This document shows, piece by piece, positions 16,156 through 24,514 of a DNA stretch of 26,085 nt (position 1 is its first letter; every line of letters starts with the position of its first letter). The notes under the pieces were generated by a model. It made no database searches and was not told the origin of the DNA. It worked only from the letters and a program-made list of their open reading frames with translations. Source of the DNA: Isochrysis galbana (taxonomy: Eukaryota; Haptophyta; Isochrysidales; Isochrysidaceae); contig CM030945.1 of assembly GCA_018136815.1 (NCBI GenBank), positions 1,316,594-1,342,678 on the forward strand. The letters run 5' to 3'. The translations under genes and the position numbers were made by a program.

Positions 16156-17193
16156 CCGGCGAGGAGAGAGGGAGGGGGGGGGAGGGGGGGGGGGGGAGAG
16201 AGAGGGGGGGGGATGAGAGAGAGAGGGGATGAGAGAGAGAGGAGAGAGGAGAGAGGAGAGAGGAGAGAGGGGAGAGGGGAGAGGAGAGAGGGGAGAGGAG
16301 AGAGGAGAGAGGAGAGAGGAGAGAGGAGAGAGGAGAGAGGAGAGAGGAGAGAGGAGAGAGGAGAGAGGAGAGAGGAGAGAGGAGAGAGGAGAGAGGAGAG
16401 AGGAGAGAGGAGAGAGGAGAGAGGAGAGAGGAGAGAGGAGAGAGGAGAGAGGAGAGAGGAGAGAGGAGAGAGGAGAGGAGAGAGGAGAGAGGAGAGAGGA
16501 GAGAGGAGAGAGGAGAGAGGAGAGAGGAGAGAGGAGAGAGGAGAGAGGAGAGAGGAGAGAGGAGAGAGGAGAGAGGAGAGAGGAGAGAGGAGAGAGGAGA
16601 GAGGAGAGAGGAGAGAGGAGAGAGGAGAGAGGAGAGAGGAGAGAGGAGAGAGGAGAGAGGAGAGGGAGAGGAGGAGAAGAGAGAGAAGAGAGAGAGAAGA
16701 GAGAAGAGGAGAGAGAAGAGGAGAGAGAAGAGGAGAGAGAAGAGGAGAGAGAGAAGAGAGAAGAGGAGAGAGAGAAGAGAGAAGAGGAGAGAGAAGAGGA
16801 GAGAGAGAAGAGAGAAGAGGAGAGAGAGAAGAGAGAAGAGGAGAGAGAAGAGGAGAGAGAGAAGAGAGAAGAGGAGAGAGAGAAGAGAGAAGAGGAGAGA
16901 GAAGAGGAGAGAGAGAAGAGAGAAGAGGAGAGAGAGAAGAGAAAAGAGGAGAGGGAAGAGAGAGAAGAGGAGAGAGAGAAGAGAAAAGAAAAGAGGAGAG
17001 GGAAGAGAGAGAAGAGGAGAGAGAGAAGAGAAAAGAGGAGAGGGAAGAGAGAGAAGAGGAGAGAGAGAAGAGAAAAGAGGAGAGGGAAGAGAGAGAAGAG
17101 GAGAGAGAGAAGAGAAAAGAGGAGAGGGAAGAGAGAGAAGAGGAGAGAGAGAAGAGAAAAGAGGAGAGGGAAGAGAGAGAAGAGGAGAGAGAG
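16156..17193 (+). repeat. 1-kb GAGA satellite with nested higher-order units
   Basis: A nearly pure purine tract on the plus strand that begins at the acyl-CoA dehydrogenase ATG. After a G-rich lead (16165-16215), 16232-16665 is a (GAGAGAG)n array with a 7-base period. From about 16666 to 16930, 7-base and AAGAGG variants are organised into a repeating unit of about 54 bases. From about 16931 to 17193, a unit of exactly 42 bases containing AAAAGAGGAGAGGGAAG recurs about six times. The 400-residue open frames over it encode only Glu, Arg, Gly and Lys and are not genes. Confidence 0.95.
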
Positions 17194-17696
17194 GTTGTCG
17201 TTGATGACATCACGCGGCTTTCCCCAGCCATCCCCATTCGACTGAGAACTCTAAGTTCTACGAGCGTTTCCGACGACGATAGGCACGTCGTCGAAACTAT
17301 CGTTATACTTTGAGCGAGGGAGCGTGCCGTGACGCTGTGACGCCCCTAGAGTAGATGGGAAATACGTATTTACCGCAGGCGGCCTTGGGGCCTGAACCAA
17401 CGTTGAATTGGTGTTGGCCCACCTGGCACCTGGGCCAACATGCCCAAGAGCCAGTCGTTAAGCCGGGCCAACACCTGATTTCCCGCAGTCTTAGGTCTTA
17501 GGCCTTGGCCTTGGGCCAACGGGCCAACATTGCTTACCGCCCGGTTAGGTGTTGGGCCAACACTTGATTTGCTGCCCTGCTGCGTGTGGACGGATCATCC
17601 TTGGTCGGCGGCGTAGCGCGTAGGCGGGGCCGTGAGAGGGTGCAACTTGAGGTTCCCTTCTTTTTTTTTTACCCCCCCCCCCCCCATTGCCATATT
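17194..17696. other. Intergenic region with hairpins and GGGCCAAC boxes
   Basis: No gene supported. Next to the satellite, CGACGACG (17271-17278) pairs with CGTCGTCG (17286-17293) across 7 bases, and TTTC and GAAA extend the stem with one bulge. A box cluster follows at 17401-17563. A T-run and a run of C (17660-17686) lie just outside the tail of the retroelement at 17697. Confidence 0.5.
17401..17563. repeat. Cluster of GGGCCAAC boxes with two strong foldbacks
   Basis: GGGCCAAC occurs at 17432, 17465, 17513, 17521 and 17554, and inverted (GTTGGCCC) at 17413. TGTTGGCCCA (17412-17421) and TGGGCCAACA (17431-17440) form a perfect 10-bp stem with a 9-base loop. GTGTTGG-G-CCAACAC (17549-17563) is a perfect 15-base palindrome. 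Two boxes are also part of a longer direct repeat, GGGCCAACAC.TGATTT. Confidence 0.8.
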
Positions 17697-18087
17697 CTAA
17701 ATTTTAATAAATTTTTAACAAAATTTTATTGGTCGCGGCGCGGCAAAGGGACGAGACTAGCGCTCACCCAAGACAGGACTCCCTGCCGCGGCAAGCGCGA
17801 GCACCCTTCCCCCCTTATGCCACACGGCTCATCACTAGCTTTCTGCCTACGCTAGCCGGAGCGCCCCTCCCTCCGCACTCAGACAGCCCCCCACACCAGG
17901 ATCCTATTTTGGTCTCGCAGGCAAGGGGGCCTAATGGGAGGGTGAGGAGCAACTCATCAAAGAGGAGCTGTGGGGAAGGAGATGGCTGAGTGGGGGCACT
18001 ATACCCTTGCGCTAGGCATGGGCAGCGACGCCACTTCAAGACATGCCCTCCCTCTTGTCTTGAGTTGAAATTTTTGGTGCTTGAACC
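17697..18087 (-). repeat. Shared retroelement 3' region, copy 2 (attached to a LINE)
   Basis: Homologous to 12032-12421, ending in an A/T-rich tail (minus-strand 3' end) at about 17697. Unlike copy 1, it directly follows LINE coding sequence, and the LINE frame even reads on into it (WVKYPHSLG then STKNFNSRQ). No target-site duplication was found for this insertion because its far end is not defined. Confidence 0.8.
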
Positions 18088-18540
18088 AAGAGAGTGCGGG
18101 TATTTCACCCATTTAGTGTTCCTTCTAGTGTATGGGCTCTCCCATAGAATTCTATCCGCTGCTTTTTGGATTCTCCCATGAAAACATTTAGGGGCTGCTA
18201 GTGTTTGTACCCAGTAACGCGGCGTGCCATATATGATAAAGTTCGTTATGTTAGTTCTACCGAAAATGGTCATGTGGCGTGCTATCGGCGCCAGCCGTGC
18301 TGCCTTGGCGTCTATTTTATCCGCGAGTTTCTTCCAGAAGGGCTTGAGGGCTTCCGGGGCTCCCAGTGGGACGCCTAGTATGGTGAGGTATTGATCGTTT
18401 TCTATCCAGTTGTATTTCCGCATATCCCACGGCGGCTTTTGGGTCCTCTGCGAGCCCATACGGATCCCTTGGAATTTGGCCTCGTTGGTTTTGCCCCCCG
18501 TAGCGAAGTCGCGTTCCGTCAAAAGAGGGCCAGGTTATTT
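18088..18540 (-). mobile_element. LINE C-terminal domain fragment C
   Basis: Minus-strand frame reading PLLTERDFATGGKTNEAKF, ILGVPLGAPEALKPFWKKLA, IFGRTNITNFIIYGTPRYWV, QTLAAPKCFH and NTKWVKYP. It is paralogous to fragment B at 655-1072. It is the region downstream of the reverse transcriptase in LINE polyproteins. It has no stop within the homology. Its upstream continuation is interrupted at about 18530 by an insert, beyond which the RT core (fragment D) resumes on the same strand. Confidence 0.85.
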
Positions 18541-18717
18541 GTTTTCTTTTCAGTCTGTACAATTACAAGGCTCAATATTATTATTGCAAGGTTATTTGTT
18601 TTCTTTTTGGTCTATTGTTACAATTACAAAGTGTTCTCATATTATTGTCAGGTTATTTGTTTTCTTTTTGATCTATTATTACAATTACAAAGCTCAATGT
18701 TATCATTGCAAAGCTAA
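18532..18717. repeat. AT-rich tandem repeat, three units of about 60 bp
   Basis: AGGTTATTTGTTTTCTTTT recurs at 18532, 18589 and 18650 (periods 57 and 61). Each is followed by ACAATTACAA and a TATTATTG-type end. It is strikingly AT-rich compared with the surrounding DNA. Confidence 0.9.
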
Positions 18718-18926
18718 TCACGCCCCCCCCCCCACTCCCAACCACCCCCAGTTACGCCTGCTGAGTTTTTTTCTCACATCCCTCTTCCTCGTCGTTCTGC
18801 TGGCAGGCGACGATATCGCTTGGCTGATCTTGGGTGGCGAGATCCGTGATCGGATGTCTATCAGATCGGCCCTTTTTGCGACTCTGATGGTCTCCCCGAT
18901 TCGACAACCAGTCAACTCCAGAAGGT

Positions 18927-19119
18927 GCCTTAGGGGAAAAAGTTTCTATGCGCACGCACGGCGCCCTCGCGAGGGGGGGGAGTCGATGCGCATACGCACG
19001 GCGTGCACAATGATTGCAAGTAATCACACGTGCTGCGTAAACGAAACATCTCGTATATGGCTACTTTACGTTAATGTGGGCCTTAGGGGAAAAAGTTTCT
19101 ATGCGCACGCACGGCGCCC
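18927..19119. repeat. Direct duplication, 153-bp spacing
   Basis: An identical 40-base block starting GCCTTAGGGGAAAAAG and ending ACGGCGCCC lies at 18927-18966 and 19080-19119. The sequence after each block is also related (CAAGTAATCACA in both), so the unit is about 153 bases, duplicated once with divergence. A third trace (ACGGCGCCCTCC) is near 19190. Confidence 0.85.
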
Positions 19120-19344
19120 CCGCGGGGTGGCCGATGCACATCGCGCCGTGCCCATAGTTACAAGTAATCACAATCGAAAAGCGCCGACACGGCGCCCTCC
19201 GGGGGGGACACGCGTCGCGGGAAGCAGGGAATGTTACGCTAGTCTACATTTAATTTTAAAATAACGCTATGTATACAACTGTGGACATTCGATCGCTCAA
19301 TTCGACTCATGTCCCACATTTGACGGAACGACACCTCGCGTTCG

Positions 19345-19660
19345 TGCTTACGCACCCATAGCAGCGCCCGCTTCATGCTCGTGTAGTCTCGCGTGACGAG
19401 CGCCGTGTCGTCGGCGAATTGGCTGATCTTTAGGTCGTAGCCGTTGAGGTCCACCCCCCGTATACGTCGGGGTCCCCGTTGATGGCGCGCGTTAGCGCTT
19501 CGGTCGTAAGTAGGAAGGTGAGCGGTGAGAGTGGGCACCCCTGGGGCATTCCGCTCCCAATCGGATTCCAATCGTGAAAGGGTAGCTTCGGCCGCCGTTG
19601 ATCTTGATCGTACGGACGGGCCTTGCCGCTTCGCTTGTGAGTAGCCCGGTCACTCACTCT
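19345..19660 (-). mobile_element. LINE reverse transcriptase core fragment D (frameshifted)
   Basis: Minus strand. One frame reads GSGMPQGCPLSPLTFLLTTE then ALTRAINGDPDVYGG. The next frame continues DLNGYDLKISQFADDTALVT then MKRALLWVRKHERE. GCPLSPL and FADD are the RT palm motifs, FADD holding two catalytic Asp residues. The frame change falls at a run of six C on the plus strand (19454-19459), a likely indel site. Homology ends at HERE, next to the insert at 18512-19330, and fragment C supplies the continuing C-terminal part. The N-terminal RT part is absent upstream. Inactive as it stands. Confidence 0.85.
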
Positions 19661-19874
19661 TTTTCTTTTTAACCACTATTTCCCACCTCCCCTGGGTGTC
19701 CAAGGATTCCTTAGGGTCCCCCCCTACCTGCCCCGGCAACTCCCTCCCCCCTCCGAACGACCCCCTCCCGCCCCACGAAGGGCAATGGCGTCGGTGAGGG
19801 ACCCCCCTCCCTTCCCCCGCGCGTGGCGGGCTATTTTGGGAGATTGAGGGGGGCGCTCACGGAAGGGAATCAGA
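19661..19874. other. C-rich spacer
   Basis: Low-complexity C-rich DNA between the LINE fragment and the next ORF. No feature recognised. Confidence 0.4.
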
Positions 19875-20312
19875 GTGGTGAATGTGGGGCGCATCAGTAT
19901 TAGAAACGCGGAGCTTCCGCGACGTCCGATCGCCCGCGATCGGCCGAAGAATGGCATGGAGGTGGTGGCCATGCAGAGCCCCGTAACCCATATCGAGAAC
20001 TACGTACTTACCAAACCTGAAGTTAGCAATCACTTAAAAACACATCTGCGAGAATTCAAGGAAAGATACGACAAAGTCTTAGAAGCCTACTGCCCGGTAT
20101 TCAATAAAAAGAAGCTATCACTACGTAGCAATAACACAAAACTATACGAACTGCAACGGAAGCTCAAATTGTTCATTGAGATCGTCAGTGAGTACTCTCA
20201 AGAATATGCCGGCAAATTTATTCGTGACATTCATAAGCTAAACGAAGAATATCATGACGTAGTCGAGGAAGCTTACAAGGTAATAATGAGTAAACAGGGA
20301 AACACCTCTTGA
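19875..20312 (+). CDS. Hypothetical Lys/Glu-rich helical protein, AT-richer than its neighbours
   Basis: 145 residues from the ATG at 19875. The better-composed part starts at MEVV or MQSP (19956 or 19971), so the true start may be there. It is charged and helical: NHLKTHLREFKERYDKVLEA, KLYELQRKLKLFIEIVSEYS, YAGKFIRDIHKLNEEYHDVV. There is no membrane segment or catalytic motif. Codons are A/T-ended (AAA, AAT, TTA, ATA) far more than in the cellular genes of this window and resemble those of LINE fragment A. It could be a retrotransposon first ORF, a viral insertion or a foreign gene. I recognise no family. Confidence 0.5.
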   Translation: MVNVGRISIRNAELPRRPIARDRPKNGMEVVAMQSPVTHIENYVLTKPEVSNHLKTHLREFKERYDKVLEAYCPVFNKKKLSLRSNNTKLYELQRKLKLFIEIVSEYSQEYAGKFIRDIHKLNEEYHDVVEEAYKVIMSKQGNTS

Positions 20313-20507
20313 AGGACGTGTCTCCGCGAAAGAGCGGACGAGACGCCCCCGCCGGAGAGCAACCTTGCTCGTCAGATATTTTTGGGGCGGGCGCGCGGAG
20401 AGAGAGAGGCACGCCCTCCCCTTCCCATCCACAGCCCCTCTACCCCATCCCCCGGCGAGTAGGCTCCCCAGGCGTTGTGGATGGCACAGGCGTTGTCGAA
20501 GGAGACC

Positions 20508-20759
20508 CTCTCGGGGCGCGCCCTCATGCCGAGCCAAGGCGATGCTGTTCTCGTCGCGTACGTGGTGCTCCTGGGCAGGCGGCTTGCCTTCATTTGGTCT
20601 CCTTTCCCTCAGGGTTTCTTCCCCTCCCTGTGGGGACTCTCACCCTACCATGAGCCCCCCCCCCCCCCCCGCGAGCACCCCCAAGGAGAGGCCCAGGAGC
20701 ACCCCGTACGCGACCAGAACGGCGTCGCCTTGGCTCGGCATAAAGGCGCGTCCCGAGAG
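20508..20759. repeat. 69-base inverted repeat encoding a membrane peptide on both arms
   Basis: Arms 20508-20576 and 20691-20759 are equal in length, pair at most positions and are 114 bases apart. Read outward-in on its own strand, each arm encodes SGRA(L/F)MPSQGDAVLVAY followed by VVLLG or GVLLG. On the minus strand the protein continues LSLGVLAGG..GLMVG and stops; on the plus strand it breaks off at the spacer. The plus arm is preceded in frame by ALWMAQALSKETL behind a CCCCAG acceptor-like site. A related piece lies at 10957-11100. Confidence 0.75.
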
Positions 20760-20776
20760 GCACCGGGCGTGCCGCG

Positions 20777-20905
20777 CACGAGCGCGTTGAGCGGATGCAG
20801 CGGAGCGAGGGCGAAGGCGACGATCCCGAGCGTGTGGTGCGAGAAGGGGGCACCCACGCCGACGGCGAGCGCGACGCCGGAAACGTTGAAAAAAAAAATG
20901 GACAT
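20777..20905 (-). pseudogene. Membrane-protein fragment, possibly cytochrome b561-like
   Basis: A minus-strand frame reads FFNVSGVALAVGVGAPFSHH then HHTLGIVAFALAPLHPLNA and LVRGTPG. The H..LGIV.F.L..L.PLNALVR pattern resembles a transmembrane helix of eukaryotic cytochrome b561 proteins, where a haem-binding His precedes the helix. That is a weak match on one helix. The frame does not continue cleanly into the adjacent DAVLVAY repeat, and the assembly gap removes the upstream part. The plus-strand frame over 20899-20985 looks like a signal anchor but is probably its shadow. Confidence 0.25.
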
Positions 20906-20985
20906 ACGAGTAGATATGCCCTCGAAACGACTTTTGATTGCCCTCGCGGTGGTCGTCGCCACCGTGGTCGCCGCCATCGTCGTGG

Positions 20986-21085
20986 NNNNNNNNNNNNNNN
21001 NNNNNNNNNNNNNNNNNNNNNNNNNNNNNNNNNNNNNNNNNNNNNNNNNNNNNNNNNNNNNNNNNNNNNNNNNNNNNNNNNNNNN
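20986..21085. other. Assembly gap (100 N)
   Basis: Exactly 100 undetermined bases, the usual placeholder for a gap of unknown length. Features on either side may not be adjacent in the real genome. Confidence 0.99.
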
Positions 21086-21420
21086 TTTGGTGAGCGTCAA
21101 GCATGCTCCCCACGCCCGCAAACTTCTCCGCATACTCCTCTGCCAGCTGCGCCCTATCATCGGCGTGCCCCTCATCTTCCTCCTCGCCGTCAGAACCGAT
21201 ATCGCTCTCGCTCTCGTCGCCCGAGCCTGCATCGCACTGCTTGCACGAGCTCTGCCTTCTCCGCACTCTCCTGGAGCATGCGCGCGCGCGCCTCAATCAC
21301 ACGCTCCTCTGCCTCACCATCATCACCCTGCTCCTCCTCCACACCAGAGAACAGCTCGCTGAGTAACGATGATGGCGGCTCTTGTGCTGGCTCTCCGGTT
21401 TGAATCGGCAAATAGTTCAT
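21086..21420 (-). pseudogene. Acidic coiled-coil protein fragment with frame change
   Basis: From an ATG at 21420 the minus-strand frame reads MNYLPIQTGEPAQEPPSSLL, then FSGVEEEQGDDGEAEERVIE and MLQESAEKAELVQ. After about 21245 the protein-like frame shifts by one base to DAGSGDESESDIGSDGEEED, then QLAEEYAEKFAGVGSMLDAH, and runs into the gap. Both parts are strongly acidic and helix-prone, so a single-base indel or sequencing error is likely. The ATG overlaps the stop of the upstream ORF in an ATGA arrangement. No family recognised. Confidence 0.4.
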
Positions 21421-21719
21421 AGTGAAGTCATGAAGGCATCCGTCAAGTTGTCAATGAGCGCCTTTGTTTTGCGGTGGCTTGGCCACGGATTCGGGCACAT
21501 TTTACGTTGTGCGTCGATGTTCCTAGTGGTCAAGCCAATGTCGCCGCTAGCGTGCCTCGGTGTGAATCTCTTGAAAAATTGCTTCGTAACAAGCTCTTCC
21601 GCCCTTATGATTTTTTCCGCTAGTGACGGGGCCGGTGAGAAGGTACGTCTTTTGTCGATTACTTTGCGATTGAGTTCCGTTAGGGTGTCTGACCGGGCCA
21701 TCCCGGGGGTCGCCGCCAT
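21417..21719 (-). mobile_element. Possible LINE polyprotein fragment (inter-domain region)
   Basis: Minus-strand frame of at least 100 residues containing LAEKIIRAEELVTKQFFKRF and TPRHASGDIGLTTRN, ending DNLTDAFMTSL. The pattern of a basic helix with KQFFKRF resembles the stretch between the endonuclease and reverse transcriptase in LINE polyproteins. That is weak evidence and no RT motif follows. The frame is open further upstream towards the GA-rich DNA at 21814-21855. It could equally be an unrelated gene fragment. Confidence 0.3.
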
Positions 21720-22358
21720 CTGGGTGGTCGCGCGACATGACGCTCTGACGCTCCCCTTCGGACTCTCCGCTACGTGGGAAGTTACAAGGGAGACACGCTC
21801 CGGCCGTCGCTGCGGAGTCTCTCTCTCTCTCGCTCGCTCTCTCTCTCCGTCTCTCGCGACGTGTTTGGGTTATCGGCGGTGATTTGGGGTCGCGGTTGCT
21901 TGATAATTTGCTTGGTTTGGGTGAATGATTCCGGATTCCGGTGTGTTCGTGAGTCGGTGTATCCTGTCGTTCTCAGGTTCGTTGTCCGTCGTTGTTCGCT
22001 GCGTCGCTGCACTCAAGCAGTCTAGGCTCCCTCCCTGAGGGAAGAGTTCTTTGTAGGTCTAACAATCTCTTACAACCCATCACTCTAGGGCCGCTAGGAG
22101 CGCCTCGCCGCCCCACCGCCCTTCGTTCGCCGTTCGTTCCCCGTCCAGACACCCAAATGGGGTTGCCCGACCCAGTCCAGAATTTCATTCACCCGACTCC
22201 CGGCGGGGAGGAGGGCCAAAGCGCCGCGCTAGCCGCCGGTGCCGCTCGCGACGGAGTGGCTCAGAGCCCTCCGGTAGCGCTCGACTCGACAGACGGAGAG
22301 CAGGAGGGATCCCACGAGATATAAGAGGAGAAGATGCAAGCCGAGACAGAGCGAAATC
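21720..22358. other. Intergenic region with a CT microsatellite
   Basis: A CT-rich microsatellite lies at about 21818-21860 and GT/T-rich DNA at 21865-22010. The 110-codon frame at 21992-22324 has no recognisable product but includes the short GCTAGCCGCCGGTG block also seen near 1443. Nothing else supported. Confidence 0.45.
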
Positions 22359-22578
22359 GAAGCCATAGTCTGCAGCCCCCTTCTCTCCAACTCCTGACCG
22401 AAGCAGCGCGCGCGGCCTCCCCGGAACCAGCTTCTCCGCTAAAGAGGAAAGAGGGAACTGGAACTGGAGACTGGAGAAGGCTTCGAGAAGGGGGAGGGGG
22501 TTGTTAGGGGTAAAGGTGGGTAGTAGGGAGGTTCATGAGCACATTGCCTCATGCCGCACACGTAGCGGAGATTTTTTA
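22359..22578 (-). repeat. SINE-like dispersed repeat, copy 2
   Basis: Reverse-complement counterpart of 305-490. On the minus strand it begins after an A-rich stretch with CTCCGCTACGTGTGCGGC and ends near GGAGTTGGAGAGAAGGGGGC. It is about 30 bases longer in the middle (a CCAGTCTCCAGTTCCAGTT segment). Confidence 0.75.
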
Positions 22579-22735
22579 TAGTAAGATAATTATTAGTAGT
22601 AGGTACTCTAGTAGGAGTAGGCTTTAGATCTCTAGGCTCTAGATCTTTAGGAACAGGAGTCCTATAATAGTAGATAGATAGATATAGATACTTACTTGCT
22701 GTGTGGGTGGTGGTCTCTGGGCGGCAGCTGTCTCA
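22579..22735. promoter_or_regulatory. AT-rich upstream region of the ShK-domain gene
   Basis: Short A/T-rich DNA with repeated AGTAG, TCTAG and ATAGATAG motifs lies just before the ATG at 22736. The local drop in GC fits a promoter region, but no specific element was identified. Confidence 0.3.
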
Positions 22736-23405
22736 ATGGGGAGAGCCGTCGCACTGCCGCCACTGTGCGCGCTGGCGCTGGCGCTGGCCGTGGGCGGCGA
22801 GGCGGGCACGCCGCCGGTGGGCGAGGAAGGGGACAACCCGTTCAAGCAAGATGGCGACCAGACGGCTGAGTGCTACGCGTGAGCTGCGAGAGCGCTGGCC
22901 TGATGCGAAGCGGGGGAGGGAGAGACAGAGAGCGCCACAGCAATCGCGGTGGAGGGGGCGGAGCCTGCGTGGTTTGAGACGATCAGACGTGCATTACTAG
23001 CCCTTGACGCCCCGCTCCGCCTCCCCCCTCCCACGTGCCCCCATATTCCCCGCACCCCGCCCTGTTTGCAGCTGGGCCGCCGATGGCCAATGCAAGCTCA
23101 ACCCGAGCTACATGCTCTCCTCATGCAAGTACTCGTGCTTCGAATGGTTCACCCACCGACGAACAACGTACCCAACCGCCCCCATCGACAAGCATTTCTA
23201 TTGTCACACCTGGGCATCCAGTGGCGAATGCCTCTCCAACCGCGCCTTCATGGAGACGGGCTGTCCCGAGTCGTGCAAGGACAGATGGGCCGACACTGAT
23301 GAAGGGCCAGCGCCGGCAAAGCCCACGGAAAGGCCAACGAAAGCGAAGCGAGGAAGGCGGAAGCGGCGTCGATCCAGAATGGACACGCTTCAGAAGGAAT
23401 TGTGA
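22736..23405 (+). CDS. Secreted protein with two ShK-like cysteine modules (two exons)
   Basis: 158 residues. Exon 1 22736-22878, intron 22879-23071 (193 bases, GTGAGC donor, TTTGCAG acceptor), exon 2 23072-23405. The N-terminus MGRAVALPPLCALALALAVG is a signal peptide, so the product is secreted or lumenal. Splicing joins CYA to WAADGQC and gives module 1, C-x2-WAxxGxC-x5-YM-x3-C-x3-C. Module 2 is CHTWASSGECLSNRAFM..GC..SC. This is the ShKT/ShK cysteine pattern, common in many eukaryotic secreted proteins and in algal enzymes such as prolyl 4-hydroxylases, where it accompanies a catalytic domain; none is present here. The C-terminus is basic (KAKRGRRKRRRSR). The ShK name denotes the fold and does not imply toxicity. 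Function unknown. Confidence 0.85.
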
Positions 23406-24514
23406 GGCGGACCTGGTGTCATTCGACCAGCAGTTGCCGACCTACCCGAGCTTTAGGATTTTGACCATACTGCATACTGCTAGTGACGATGCGCTGATAC
23501 GCGCACACGGTAGACTACTGATCTTCCAGTGACTAGACACATGCACGAATACTTTTTTAATAACTCCTCGTCCATCAACTAAGCTTATACGTGGTCCACT
23601 ATTATGTTGCGCCAGACAGCTGCTGCTCCCGAAACCAACCGCAAAGCTCATAGTGCAGGCCAGTGGGGCTAGTGGGCGACAATGCACAACGCAGCAAATG
23701 GCGGCCACTACAACGCAATCTGGCCTGTATGGCTGCTGCTCTCGCTTCTGCATCGGCTGAAACAATATTCGATTTTGGCTAGATCGCGCATTGCGTTATG
23801 AGCCGGCGCATGATTGGTTGAATGCATTATTGCTGAAAACGTCCGGCCTACAAGACCTGTTCATATGTGATGGGTGATCGACCCGAGCATGAAGTGCACT
23901 TACAACTCACTTTAGCAATTATGATCACCTACGTGCTGCTGCGATCCAAAATAGCCCGAATCGCTTTGTACGTGAAACGTCACCTGTTTGTTGAAACATG
24001 ATGTGTGAAGCAGCTACATCACAACGAAATGAATGCCATGATGGCTTTCCGTTGAAGCTCACGGAGCGCAAATAGTAGGTGCTACCGGAAAGAAAAAGCC
24101 GCCTTAAATCTTGTTCTGCTAACACTAAAAATGCCTGTGATAGGCGCCATGCGCCTGCTGGCCTAGGGGCCACTAGGCAAGGTTCCAGCCGCCCTCCTTT
24201 CCCATGCATGAGCTAAAATAGGGTGGGGGGGGGCGGCTTTGCAAAGGTGAGGCCGGAAATTCTTGGAACCCGGGCCTTGATCCTTGTTCAGACAGTTACG
24301 CCGCGAAGCGACTGCACGGTGCTATGGTAGTGTCCGCCGCAATCATGCCGCGCAAGGTAACTGCGAGTCAAATTATGCGTCCCGCACTGCACTATTGCTC
24401 CGATCCGTCGTGAGCAGCTGAGAGGCACACTACAAGAGCCGTGGGCTTGAGCACCATGCCAACGTTGTAGCGGCCGGCCTTCAGTGTGCCTCGCCCACAA
24501 CACCCGCCCAGTGG
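23406..24514. other. Intergenic region, no supported gene
   Basis: About 1.1 kb of near-neutral composition between two convergent genes. Several short frames (23442-23765, 23925-24209, 24288-24518 on the minus strand) are probably chance. No repeat with other parts of the window was seen. Confidence 0.5.

Larger units (their letters stand above)
18512..19330. mobile_element. Candidate 0.8-kb insertion with imperfect terminal inverted repeats
   Basis: CGTTCCGTCAAA at 18512-18523 is perfectly inverted at 19319-19330. Extending on both sides, about 22 of 29 positions still pair. These ends bracket DNA that separates LINE fragments C and D, which would otherwise be adjacent parts of one polyprotein. 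The interior has no recognisable gene: an AT-rich triplicate, a C-run, and a 153-base direct duplication. No target-site duplication is evident, so the mobile nature is inference. Confidence 0.4.

Noticed and set aside
16017-17313. Three frames of 338 to 406 codons on both strands
   Set aside because: Same reason: frames through the GAGA satellite, simple composition in every frame.
18532-19119. CRISPR-like array
   Set aside because: Repeats are adjacent or only duplicated, with no unique spacers of regular length, and the genome is eukaryotic.
20899-20985. Plus-strand signal-anchor-like peptide MDIRVDMPSKRLLIALAVVV
   Set aside because: The sequence runs into the gap and overlaps a better minus-strand membrane fragment; alternating GTC/GCC codons give hydrophobic frames by chance.
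20475-21403. Long plus- and minus-strand frames crossing the run of N
   Set aside because: The gap length is unknown, so no frame can be assumed continuous across it.
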